DNA of 64,000 nucleotides from Epiperipatus broadwayi (taxonomy: Eukaryota; Onychophora; Udeonychophora; Euonychophora; Peripatidae), in contig JAQFVV010012422.1 in NCBI GenBank assembly GCA_028023455.1, forward strand, positions 10,267,337 to 10,331,336, given 5' to 3'. Positions 46,480-58,430 of the stretch are shown piece by piece. Within the stretch, counting starts at the first letter, position 1. Each line of letters opens with the position of its first letter. The notes under the pieces are model-generated. The model searched no databases and was not told where the DNA came from. It worked only from the letters and a program-made list of their open reading frames with translations. A program made the translations under genes and the position numbers.

Positions 46480-47035
46480 CATGACTTATATAGCTTGTAA
46501 TTACCAATATGTAATAAAGAGCAAATATTTCTAAACAAGCTTATTTTATTATTTATTTATGATAAATGCTATAAGAGAAAGCATTCAAATCTCTATCTAT
46601 GATTGTCCCCATCCCAGACTGGCTTCAAGCTATGGCTATATAGGTCATGTGATTATTACTATTATAATTTTGGCTCTTGAAGATTTGGCTATTTTAAATT
46701 GCTAAGGCTATTAATATATATGGAGTATATAAATTTAGTTCAGACCCATATAGCTATTTTACTTGGAGAGCTGACTTTGAAGACATTAGATGTCTGAAAG
46801 TTTCAGATCTTCTTAATAGTTAAGTATCAGATAAATGCTTGATTAGAGTTGGTATTTTTGAATCTGATGTCTTAGATCCTCACTGAAAAAAGCCATAGCT
46901 CGAAATCAGTCTGGGATGGGGACAATCATAGCCAAAGTTTTGAATGCTTTCTCGTATAGCATTTATCATAAATAAAAAAAAAAGGTTGTTTAGAAATATT
47001 TGCTCTTTATTATATATATATATATATATATTGCA
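46480..47035. mobile_element. Foldback hammerhead-type element beside the PLE
   Basis: Arms: ATAAAGAGCAAATATTTCTAAACAA at about 46515 and GTCCCCATCCCAGACT at 46606 recur inverted up to about 47012. The middle carries ATTAATATATATGGAGTATA, TTTAGTTCAGACCCATATAG, GACATTAGATGTCTGAAAGTTTCAGA and a degenerate ribozyme. It lies immediately upstream (in PLE sense) of the truncated RT. A TA run follows at 47012-47032. Confidence 0.7.
46877..46917 (+). ncRNA. Degenerate hammerhead-like motif
   Basis: TCCTCA, CTGAAAA (G8 lost), AGC-CATA-GCT, C, GAAA, TCAG, TC, TGGGAT. Stem II and the layout are kept, but the core and stem I are damaged. A further degraded inverted copy is at about 46605-46650. Confidence 0.5.
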
Positions 47036-47646
47036 TTCATACCAGAATTAAGTAAAGAGCTTTCTTCATTTAAAGCCAGTGCAATGAATTATACTGTGCA
47101 TGTGTAGAAATTGACACTTATAAGCAGAAGCTTAATTGTAGACTTGAGAGATTTGTAATGAAATTTCTAATTGTTATTCACTTTTTATTTTTTTGTATTT
47201 AACACTGAATAAATTTGTTTTATTACCTCAAATAGTCCTTGAATTTATTTAAAATTACTTGATACTCTCCCAACTAGTATTGATAATAATACCCAAGGTT
47301 ATTATTATCTCACTACCATAAAAAGATTGCTATGTCCCAAGGATATTATTGCAGGTATTTTTGATAATTATTCATTTTAAAATAGATAGCTTACTTTCTA
47401 GTTCAAATATTATTAAATATAACTGGCATAATTCATAACTTCATATATGTAACTGGCTTCAAAGTGTTAAAGGTTGTTTGCTCTTATTTTTTAGAAAAGT
47501 TTTGAAGTTTCAAAAAGTATATATTTTTTATAATAATTTAAATAATAGAAAATAAAAAATAATGTACTAAATGAATCTATTGAGTTTTTTTTCTAATGTA
47601 GAATAGTAAGTTATAAAATACTTTTTTCATATTTTTTTAAAAATAG
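47036..47646. other. Intron DNA, no feature recognised
   Basis: AT-rich, leading to the acceptor TTTTTTTAAAAATAG. Confidence 0.4.
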
Positions 47647-47771
47647 GAAACAATAGGATTTGTACCAGATATTGATGGTTGTTTTAATGATTTGAAATTT
47701 GATCGTCACCATCTTGGTTTATATGCATTTGATGAAAATCGAGGAATAAAAGATAATTGTGCTATGCCTAG
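47647..47771 (+). CDS. LAMA: Laminin alpha chain, LG1 domain, fourth exon (Cys pair)
   Basis: Acceptor AAAAATAG, donor CCTAG|GTAAG. It starts in phase 0 and leaves 2 bases. It encodes ETIGFVPDIDGCFNDLKFDR ... KDNCAMP. The G-C-x-x-D-L/V and the second Cys about 25 residues later are the conserved disulfide that closes a laminin G domain. This completes LG1 (about 180 residues over four exons), the usual length. Confidence 0.92.
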
Positions 47772-48901
47772 GTAAGTCATCCCTGCTTTCATAATTCAGT
47801 ATAATTTACAAGATTTGCAAGTGTTATTGGGAGCAAAAAAAAAGCAAAACAACAGCTCTTGTTTAAAGAATTTGATTAATGTGTCTGTCATTATTCTCAG
47901 CACAAAAAGTTAAATATTTTGCCTAAATAACAAACAGATGGTTAATGGTAGCATTAGAAATGTATAACATATTTCATTAATATGCATGATTATAAAATAT
48001 TCAGTACTCCTAGTTTATCTACACATATCTGAACTTTCAGCGATCAAGAGATAAAAATATGTCTAAAATTATTTGAATTTGTTATCTGATTCGTAAATGA
48101 AATTTAGCTTCCACTGATCTCTGTAAGGATAAAAAAACACAAATGATAAATCATGTAATTAATGACTGCCAAATTTATGGCTACAATGGCAAAAGTGAAA
48201 AGATTAATTAATCCATTAGTGATTATATCTCCTGTTTGAAATTTGTAAACTTTCTTTTGTAATATTTAATTAATAGTCAAGTCATTTAAAAAACATTCCA
48301 TATACTAAATATAATAAGTAAATGGATGACAATTGTAGACTTTTCAACTGTTTTTAATTTCTTAAACATTCTCCCTTCTGTTTGGTTAGGTCAAATCTTA
48401 TAACTGATTTTAATATATTTCTACCAGATTGATTTTCTTCAAATTTTGTATATATATTTAGTTTCTATGACAATTTTAGTTCAGGGTTGTTGGTGGGCCA
48501 CAGATTCACATTGATTCAGTAATTGTGCGTGATGCTCAATGCATGAGACTTCCATTAATTTAACTTGCCTAGGATTTTTAGTGACATTACAAATATAAAA
48601 AAATTGCTTGTCTAATATGTGTGGGAACAATATTTTTTAGATTCTCTTTTTTTTAAAAAAAAAAAAAAAAGAATAACTTTTATACTTTTGAAAAATAATT
48701 GTTTTTGAGTAAAGGATTTGAAAAATTAAAGTAATGTAGTATACAGTTAATTAAAAAGAAAGAGAAATAAAGGGTGAAATTTTAATTTTTCTTTATTGTT
48801 TACATAAAACTTTTTTTTAAAAAAAGATTGTCTTCATAAAAAAAATCTTATAACCAATTTTAAATAATTTTATTATATATATATAAACATTAAAAAATAA
48901 A
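47772..48901. other. Intron DNA, no feature recognised
   Basis: AT-rich with a poly-A run at 48653-48671. Confidence 0.4.
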
Positions 48902-49065
48902 GTACTTGTGAATTTTCAGGACTACCAAGATAGCAGTCTGTATTTTTGATAAAATTTATCAAAAATATGGGTTGCCATCTTGATAAGTCCTCAAAACTGT
49001 ATATTTATCAAATTTTATCAAAAATACAGACTGCCCTTTTGGTAATCCTGAAAATTCATAAGTAC
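48902..49065. repeat. Foldback element, about 164 bp
   Basis: GTACTTGTGAATTTTCAGGA at 48902 pairs with TCCTGAAAATTCATAAGTAC ending at 49065. The inner arms are GCAGTCTGTATTTTTGATAA / complement and, further in, a smaller TTTGATAAA / TTTATCAAA palindrome in each half. Confidence 0.75.
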
Positions 49066-52000
49066 CATAAATAATATAAATATATATTTTTTTAAAAAAC
49101 TGTTTTTATTTAATTTGAGATTAATGCACTAAAAAGCAAACAATTAGTTTTTTCTTAGGAAAACAATTTTGATTGCTATATGTAATTTTAAATAAAAGAT
49201 TGAGGCTTACATAAATTAATTCCATCAATGTTGATTAAATACATTAATTTATGGACAGCCCATACTTTTATTTAAATTTTATGTATAACTATTAAAATTG
49301 TGACCCAAGAAAAAAAAGATTTTTTGCTTTTTAGTGCAATAATTTTCAAGTAAATAAAAGCATTTTTTTAAAAATATTTTTTAGATGTAATATTTCTCTA
49401 CATTTTAATTATAATCACTTTTGTTCAGGCCTTTTTTTCTATTTATCTTGATGATATCTTAGAAAAATAGAAAAGAAACTCTGGGGGAAATTAATAGACA
49501 GTTAATCTATCAGAATTCATGTAAAAAGCGTTTTTAAAGATTTTACACTGATAATATAGTTTCTATTGTATTTTTTTGTTCTTGTATTTCATGATCAGAA
49601 AAAAATTAGAAAATACATAATGTAATCAATAATTAATGACATGTATTATTTTAAATTTATTTATTGAAAGAGGAAAAAACTTGTACTTATTAAAAATTTA
49701 AGTTTTCAAAATTATATATATGTTTGCAGTAAGTTATCTTCTCCTCTTTTCAGTTATCATCAAAACATTTTTCGCTACATTTTTAATATTTTCCTTTTTA
49801 TTTATAATTAATAAAGAATGTTTCTAAATGGATTTATTATTAACATTAAGATTAGAAGATTCATCCTGGATTTTGATTTTTTTTTTTCAAATTAAAAAAT
49901 AGGTCCTGATTAAGTTTGAAATTCTCCTCTATACACTTTTATAGATAATGAATTAACATAAAATAACATTATGGTTAGTTTGATCATTAATCAATATTAT
50001 TAATTTTTTTTTCTAATTCTACAATAAAGTTATTATCCTGTTTTAACATTTAATAAAAGTAAAACTTCTGATTTTTTTACAAACGTTTTTTTAATATTTG
50101 TGATGGTTTAATTCTTCCATGAGCTCATCCCAATTTATAGCATACCTTTCCCACTTAACTTAAGTATTTTAATTTATAATTTAAAGTAAGGTAATATTCA
50201 AACATAATTATGTCATATTTAATAAATAATATAACGTAGATAAATTATGTCTATTATTTGTACTTTGCAATATATTTATGTATATTTAGACAATATTAAA
50301 TTTCTACAAATCAGTTTTGGTCTTAGAAACAATAATATTTGCTCTGTGAATGAATTTGTCTAGTTACAAATAAAATGTGAAAAAGTATCCAATTTTTTAA
50401 ATATGAAATAAAAATAATAAGATTATGAATAACCTTGTTTCATATAAAATTTCATATATATTTATTTTAATATTATTTTCACATTAATGTGCAACATCAT
50501 TTCTGATTTTTTTTTTTTGTAAAAAGGAAATCACAACTATTTTGACTATAGGTATCAATCTATCCATCTAGTTATGATTTTTCTTTTTGTTAAGTAATTG
50601 CCATTGAGATAATATAAAAATGTATAATATTTAAAAATATTAAACATTATTTTACTAATTATATGTGTAAATCCTGTAAACATATTGATGCTTAATAGTG
50701 CTAATGCATATTGCTGAAAAGTGCATGCATAATCTAAATGTAGTATCACTGCAAAATAAAGCCATTAAGCAAGATCCATTATTGTGAGATGCTACTACAT
50801 ATTATTTGAAATATGATGATTCTATTATTATAATTTCTTTCTTCAGATAATGGAAATTTCTATTTTCATTGACACTCAATTATGAAAAATTGATTCAATC
50901 AATGGATGCCAGATGGCATGATCATTTTCTATCTCTTTATTTGAGTATGTGAATTGTGCATGGAAATTGCTGACTCATCTAAATAGATAATTATTTTTAT
51001 TTTATATCTTTTTAGAAGATGAATCTTCTACACAACATCTATTGGCTGGTCACTTTATCCATATTTTCTATCTAAAATATATAGCTAGAAAAGCAAAAAA
51101 AGTACTTATGTCCAATGCCTTATGCTTTTGAAAGTTTTAGTTTATTAACTTTTATAGTATAACAATGTCTCCAGTTAGTTATAAAATGCTCATAGTCTGG
51201 TAACATGCCATCTTGTGTTGAATGATAAATTTGGTGTTTATATAATTAATTAAAAATAAAAATAAAGCTTTCCAATAGTTTATTATTTTGTATGTTAATA
51301 TTCTAATGCTCTATATCATTTTTTATTTCTTTAATAATTTTAAAATAAAATCTTCTTTAGTTTTAAAATATTTTCTTAATATTTTTTTTGTCTTATTGTT
51401 GAAAATTTTGGAAAATAGAACAAGAGGATTTTTTTTTTGATACTGAAAATATATTTTAATATTTATGGACCACAATCATGGAATTAATGTTTATATAATT
51501 AAAATATTTTTAAATAAGTTATGTTAATTATAAAATATTGATTTTAAGTTAGATTAATGGGCATATTAATGAAATTTTTGGAAAAGGACATGTAAAGAGT
51601 CAAAAAGAAAATTGAAAATCTGTGCAAATGTATGATGGAGAGTTGAGATAGAATTTTAAATACATTGTTAACAAATATAATTAAAGTGTTTGATGAAGAA
51701 GAAAAAAGAAATGAAAATATAATAATAACCATAACTAATTAGGGGTATTTGAAAAGATAATTACAGAACTTCATAAAAGAATTTATAGGGATTGGAGGAC
51801 ATAGGGAACGAGTGTAAATTGAACTAGTTTTATAATATCTTAAAAAAAATTGTAAGAAGTGATACACTTTAGAAGGATGAAATAATGTTTGTGAAAACGA
51901 TTTCAAATAAATATTTATTTAAAACAAAAAGAGTATCAAAAAAATTTAAAAAATTGAGCAAAAATACTTTAGAAAGTATTAAAAAAGACAAAGGGCATAT

Positions 52001-54945
52001 AGGAAGTATGAAGAGAAAAAATTAACATAGTAAGAACATAAAAAATTTAAAATGTTTTGGAGAATACTATTAAAATCAAAGATCAAGAGTATGAAGATAA
52101 AATAGAACTTAAAGAGTACTCAGTGAGTTTATAATAAAATCTATGCATGATAGGGAATTGGTATGTAGATCCATTCCAGTAAAGACATTAATTTAAGAGA
52201 ATTATAATAAGACCAATTCTGAACTGAATAGAACAGTAAGTCAATTAAAAAAGGAAAACAACAAGAGGAGATGGAATAATAATAGTTATGAGAAAGTATT
52301 CAAGAGTTGGATTGTAGATGTGATTTACATAGAGAGGGGAAATAAAATATTAATAATTAATTTTTGAAATGAAAAACATTGAAAGAGAAACAGAATAAGT
52401 TATGCAGGAAATAAAAAAAACATAAAGGTAAGAGATACAATCAGTTATACCTAAATAATTTTTATTAAAATCAGATAAGAGAGGAAAAGGAAATATATCA
52501 GTGCTAATAGTATGACTTGGCAATAGGAAACTGACAAAATGAAACAAAGGGGCTTATAGTAGTAGAAAAAGTTATCAGAGAGAAAATTTGTGAACTTTAA
52601 TGGGCAGAAACTTCTGACTTTATCTGAAAATCATCACATTCTATAAGATTAAAAAATTTGGGAAATAACTTGTATTGGTCCTCCATGTTGCAAAATTTGT
52701 ATGATTAATAATAAAAGATTCTCTCAAAAGTCTTTAAAAAGGACATTATCCACAAAAGTAAGCCATCAAAGTTTCAAATGAAATTTTATTCTTGTCAAAA
52801 TTATGGTATCTTCAAGAACGCTTGCTTCTCAAAATAATATCAAGACTATATGAATTAAAATCTTTTTACTTGTCTAATCATAATTGGAAAAAGATTAACA
52901 AAATTTTCTGTATTTTCTCTTTTTGTTTCATGGTCAAATGACTTTTTAAAACTAATGTTAGCTAGAGGAGAGAGAACTTTTAATGGAAAGCATTTTATGC
53001 CTTATATTGCTTACACTAATATATCAATTTGGTTGACCATATAGTTTTTGAGTACTGTATTACAAACATGGGATTTCTTAATACTCTTTTAAGTTTATGG
53101 AAAAAAACAATCAAGTTTTTTGACAGTAGATGAGGAAGTCTTAATATTGAAGCTAAACAGTCTCCTAATGATTTTATGATTTTATCAGTAAATCTCTTTA
53201 ATATGAAGCAGAATTACTTTGCATTTAGACTGAGACTTTTTCATTTTCATTATTGTAATCTCTAAAAGAAATTTAAATTTCAGGTATTTCTTGACTAGAA
53301 TAATGTTTATCATACAATCGTGCTTTCATCAAAAAAATTTTAGCCATAGAAAATAGTAGGAATTAAAATTGAGATTTTAGCATTTAAAATATTAAGAAAA
53401 GGGTTTTTTATTAGCTTTAATTTTTATGGTAACTTTATATATAACCCATAAATTGATGCTTTGTATGTCTTTTTGTTTTTCATAATGAATGGCAATCTGA
53501 TATAAAGTTTATCATAGAAATTGAAACTAATAAAAAAAATTATTTTCTAGATATTTTGATTTCTTGAATACCTAATAGCATACAAATATTTCAATTGTAA
53601 TTCCTACTATCATCCTGCTCATATTTTCTGAAGTTAAAATTCTTTTGATAACTGTATAATAAAGATATTTGCAATAAAAACATTCTGTTCCCTAATGACT
53701 GCAGTAAACACATTGTAAACAAAACTTTATATAGTATTGATAAAGAAAAAAAGAAAGGTAAAAAAATGAAACATTCAGATTTCCTTTTTCATTCATTAGT
53801 AACTTTTTTTTACAAATCTAAACATCAAGAACTTTTAGAATCAGTAAAATTTCATATTTCCAATGAACCAAGTAGCTATTTAAATCAACTGAATAGATAT
53901 TTTAATGTAAGAGTTTAGGAAAAATAAAAATGTCTTCAGTCAAAAATAAATTACATCAACTTTTTACATCACACTTTTTAGTTATATGTCACAGCCTGAA
54001 TTTGAATATTTGTTACATTGAAAAAATATTTATAAACCATGATAGAATCTGCTGAAATTTTGGAGAAAGAACCCAAACAAATATGAAGAAATTCAGCAGA
54101 TTCCAGAATTATGAAAAAGCATTATTATTTCACTTCTCATTTTTAGCAATACTTTTAAAAAGTTACTTAACTATGAAAGAAAAAGTACAGAAACTTTCAT
54201 TAATCTTTGTTTGATTATGATTATACAACTATCTGATAAAAAAAATAATGAAAAACTTTAACTCATGTTCAGCCTTGATATTACTTGAGAATGAATAGGT
54301 TGGGATACCAGTCTTGTTATGAATGAATGAGATTTCATAAAATCATTGTTATCCTTTTTCTGTGGAAAGGGTCTTATGTATGTGAGTAAAAGAATTTTTA
54401 AAGATTTTTAACAGAATTCTTTTATTACTAATCATGGAAATTTTTTAACATAGAGGACTGATATAGTATTTTTTAAAAATTTCTTTAACTTCATCTTTTA
54501 AGCATAAAATCTTCATTATAATATATCTATTATTTTTAAGGAAAGATTTATCAACAATATAGCTATAAAAATTTTATATTCATGTACAATATCAGCTACA
54601 AAGAAAAACGATTTATAGAAAAAGACTATATTTTAATTACTCTGTAAAGTTCTAATTATTAGGGATGGCAGCAAAAAATTAATCTAGTTTAGCATTTTAA
54701 TTTAGTAATGAGTAAAGCACTTAATTATTCACATAGGTTTTTATTTTTGGTCATAAGTTAAAATATTTACAACCTGCTTTTTTAAGACTGTTCAAAAAAT
54801 AAGTATAGAAATGAGTACTAGCTAGTTCTGAGCCTGCTAGAGCAATCTAAGCTAGAAAAATTATTGAAAAATCTGTATTCAGCTATGAAGGTGACTACCA
54901 ACAATTATCATAAAATTATTATTTACCCAAAATGTTATTAAATAA

Positions 54946-55029
<84 letters not shown>

Positions 55030-56748
55030 GACACATCAATTAAGATTTTACCAAATAATGATCCTTATTTTATATACACATTAACATTTAGTCCTTGATT
55101 TAAAGTTCTAAATCTTCTATGCTATAATTGCCACCAAAAACTACAATAGTGGTGAACCTAAGTAAATATTAAAGGTTTATACTCACAGTACTTAAAACAC
55201 AATCCTAATTGGGCCTTTTCAGACATACACAAATTATTAAAAAATCGGTAAGGTCTGAAACATTTTCCCTAGCCAGTTTTTCATCTTCAGAGGCACAGCT
55301 CTGAGACACTTCCATCATTGCAGAAAAATCTAGGTGCACTTTATCTTCAACTTTTCTTAAAAGTCCTTATGACAGCAACATACAACAGCATGCAATGAGT
55401 GGAGGAAAGCTGATGATGCATGATTTTTTTTGCATGCACTATTTATACTATTTTCTCCTTGCTTGAATTCACCGATAAATTTCTACATTCCAATGTGAAA
55501 GTAAATTCATTTGACTAATGTATTTTTACAATGATGATAAGGATACGGCTTCTAATTACATCCGTTCACATTCCTCAGTAATTAGCTTCAAATATCTATT
55601 CCATTTGTTTTCTCCTAAAATAGTTTAATAGTTTGATTTTAACAATAGTTTTCTTGGTATTTTAAATTCATTACTTATATCTGGCCTTGAAAATAATCAT
55701 TTGCATTATCTTTTGGCAATCTTTTATAGAATGATTTTAACTTACAATCTTTATCTGTTTAAATTTAATTTATCTGCAAACCAATCTTTCTTCATTGAAT
55801 TAGACTTAAACTCAAACTGTTAAGACTTTAATATTATGTGCTAAACATAAAAAGCCAATTGAATATTGAAGTAATTATTTTAAAGTACTGTATATCATTA
55901 AAAAAAAATAACTTTGAATTTGCACAGAGACTATGTTTGATTCTGGATTTTGATACTTCAAATTATAGATGAACAGACAGGGAATATGCAGAAGATTTGA
56001 TTTAATTCCTGGCTGGAAAATAAAAAAGACATCTTGTGAATACTATATGAGCACTTGTAGTATTCTTGATAAGATCTTCCAAATTAGTGAAACCTCAAAG
56101 CTGCTACCAGTCTTACATAAAAGAAAATTCTGAAACCCTTGTAGTAAAGAGTAACAATTCTATTATTGAATGAAAGCCATAAAGTACATACAAGTTAAGG
56201 CTTAGTATAAGTAAAAAGAATTCACAGATGTCTTAAATGATTATTTCATTGTGATGCAGATAGAAAAGAAAATAACTGTGACATTTTAATCCCCAGATAA
56301 AACTAATGTAGAATCCTTAACTGCAATATCATCTGAACAAACTATATTGATTGAACATCTTCATAAAATGATTAATACATTTGATTATTATGACTTGCAT
56401 TTTAAAGGTGGTTCTATTCATAAGAATGATTTCAAAATAGATTTTCCAAGGAAATTTAGGATTTTGATTTTTAAGGTAGCCATCCTATATATGTTTCCAC
56501 TATTGGTATGAATATGATTATCAAAAAAGTATAGCTGAAGTATATCAAAAAAGATAATAGAAAGAGGTCAGATATGTATTAATACACTGATGGTAAAAAA
56601 TGATTACAATTTTGATGCAGTTTTTATCATGTTAAAATATATTGTATCCATCTAAAGCTATATTGCAGATAATTTTATTTCATTTGAAAATGTAAAATAA
56701 ATGTTTAATTTTAATGTTTTAATATGAATAAATTCTTTTTTTTCCTAG
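49066..56748. other. Intron DNA, 9-kb intron with no gene recognised
   Basis: 51540-52560 is purine-rich on the + strand and may be a decayed transposon. 54949-55028 is a long TA run. A 55255-55310 stretch on the minus strand has a CTGAAGA...GAAAAT pattern that I rate as chance. The ORFs at 50555-50749, 51544-51732 and 52350-52547 have no recognisable domain. Confidence 0.4.
54949..55028 (+). repeat. (TA)n microsatellite, about 80 bp
   Basis: Forty uninterrupted TA units, the longest simple repeat in the window. Confidence 0.95.
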
Positions 56749-56905
56749 AAAAAATAACATTTCTGATGTTAAATTTAATGGTAAAGGGTTCTTAGAATTG
56801 AATTTTGATGATAAACCTGTTTTATTTAATCCATTGAAACTTGAATTCATCTTTTCTACAATACAAAAAAATGCTCTACTAATGTATGCTTCTACTATAG
56901 ATCAG
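56749..56905 (+). CDS. LAMA: Laminin alpha chain, LG2 domain, first exon
   Basis: Acceptor TTTTTTTCCTAG, donor GATCAG|GTATTT. One base completes the Arg codon split from 47771, then 52 codons, phase 0. KFNGKGFLELNF is the opening strand of a second laminin G domain (F-x-G-x-G-x-x-x-L), followed by PLKLEFIFSTIQKNALLMYA, the second conserved strand pair (x-F-x-F-x-T...G-x-L-L-Y). The 78-codon open frame starting inside it continues into the intron and is not the true end. Confidence 0.9.
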
Positions 56906-57599
56906 GTATTTTTTTATTTTATGGCCCAATTTTTTTTATTTAAGTTCATAATTAATAAAATTGTATGTAATTGTAAAAATACAGATCTCATATTATCTTT
57001 TTTTTTAATTGAAAAACTGTTCTATTATAATTAATATTTTAGCAAAATCTAATTAATCATCTTGTGAAATAATTAGAAATTAATGTATTATATTATTGTA
57101 TAAATGCTCTATTGTTTCCTCTAATAGCCTTAAAAGAATATTTATATAATGATATAATAATTTTTATTCTTCCTGGAGATGGAACTAAAATAGTTTTTCA
57201 GTTTTTAAAAAAAACAATACATTATCTTTTCTTTTTTTTATAATTTTATAAATATTTATAAGTGGGAAAAAACACCTATAACACTATGCAAGATTTATCA
57301 AAGATGAATAAAAATATACAAATTATATATGTGTGTTATTTATATATTTTGATCAAAAGTGCATATTTTAGCATTCTGTAGAACCAATTCAAATTTTAAT
57401 ATCATTAATTACTATCTAACATAAAATAGACTAATCTCTTATATTCCATATATTTCAACTACAACTTAAATCTTATCAGACCTGTTAGAGATCTAACAAT
57501 AGTCAGAACTTTAATTTATACAGGATATTTTATTTTTATATATAATCACAATTACATATTGTATTAAAAGTTATAGCCGGTTTTCTGATGTAATGAACA
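56906..57599. other. Intron DNA, no feature recognised
   Basis: AT-rich throughout. Confidence 0.4.
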
Positions 57600-57655
57600 G
57601 ATTTTTAAGCATCTGATATACTCGATAATGCTAGATTATAGCTGAAACATGTATA
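57600..57655 (+). ncRNA. Degenerate PLE-type hammerhead-like motif
   Basis: TCGATAA (mutated core), then T-GCTA-GATTA-TAGC-T (4-bp stem II), GAAAC-AT-GTA (minimal stem III with GTA triplet), TAGTATGAG. The GAAACATGTA layout is characteristic of PLE hammerheads, but the CUGANGA core has two or three changes. Confidence 0.4.
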
Positions 57656-57789
57656 GTATGAGAAATCAGTCTATTTATTTTGCATTGGAGAAAACATTGA
57701 AGTCACTCTAGAAAATATTAAAATATGCTTCTTATTTATTGCACTTAGTTTCAGTAAATTTACTAATATTCTGATGAGGTTAACATGTG

Positions 57790-58430
57790 TTTAGGATTAA
57801 ATTATATTGATGGTTATGCTACTCATGATTATTCAAATAATGAATTAGAAAACATTCTTAAGGTTTTGAATAAACCTAAAAAAATTTGGTTTTTATAATC
57901 AATATTCAAAAATTCTAAACACTTTTTTTACAAAACAAAAGTCTTTAACAAGTTTTAGACTGAATAGTTATCAGCTTGAGGATGTGTATCAGTTTAAATA
58001 TCTTAATAGCTTTTTGGGTAGTATAGCAGACTTAGATGTTAGGATGAACATAACTTCTGTGCTGATGCTACATTTAACAAAGTAAGTGGTGTGGATTTCA
58101 TCACTGTGATAAAACTGCTTTAACTAAATACGTATGGCTGCTATTTTTCGAATATATTGTATGGAAGCAAAACATATATCCATTATTGGAGTAACATAAA
58201 GATCTATAAAAATTTAGTTCTATAATTAGCAAATGTTATGATGATAAAATCATTTGATATATTTTAAAGCTTATTGGATATAATAATATTGAATCTATAA
58301 TTGCAAGGTCATCTTTATTGAACTGGGTCTCAGCAATAATGTAAAGAAGTATAATATTGGTGAATCATTTTATGAGAGGGTACTACTACATCAAATAATC
58401 CACACTGCTCGATGGCACTGTTGCTAGTGC
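57790..58430 (+). mobile_element. Non-LTR retrotransposon reverse-transcriptase relic
   Basis: Frames give LEDVYQFKYLNSFLGSIADL (the F-K-Y-L-G-S-x-x motif), then ILYGSKTYIHYW (like the L-Y-G-S-E-T-W-T segment), then ESIIARSSLLNW (like the I-E-A-x-I-x-x-x-Q-L-R-W-x-G-H region) and ESFYERVLL. Order and spacing match the C-terminal third of non-LTR reverse transcriptases. Many stops and shifts. It lies sense to the laminin gene. Confidence 0.7.

Noticed and set aside
55255-55310. Minus-strand hammerhead motif (CTGAAGA ... GAAAATG)
   Set aside because: Stem I and stem II do not pair convincingly.
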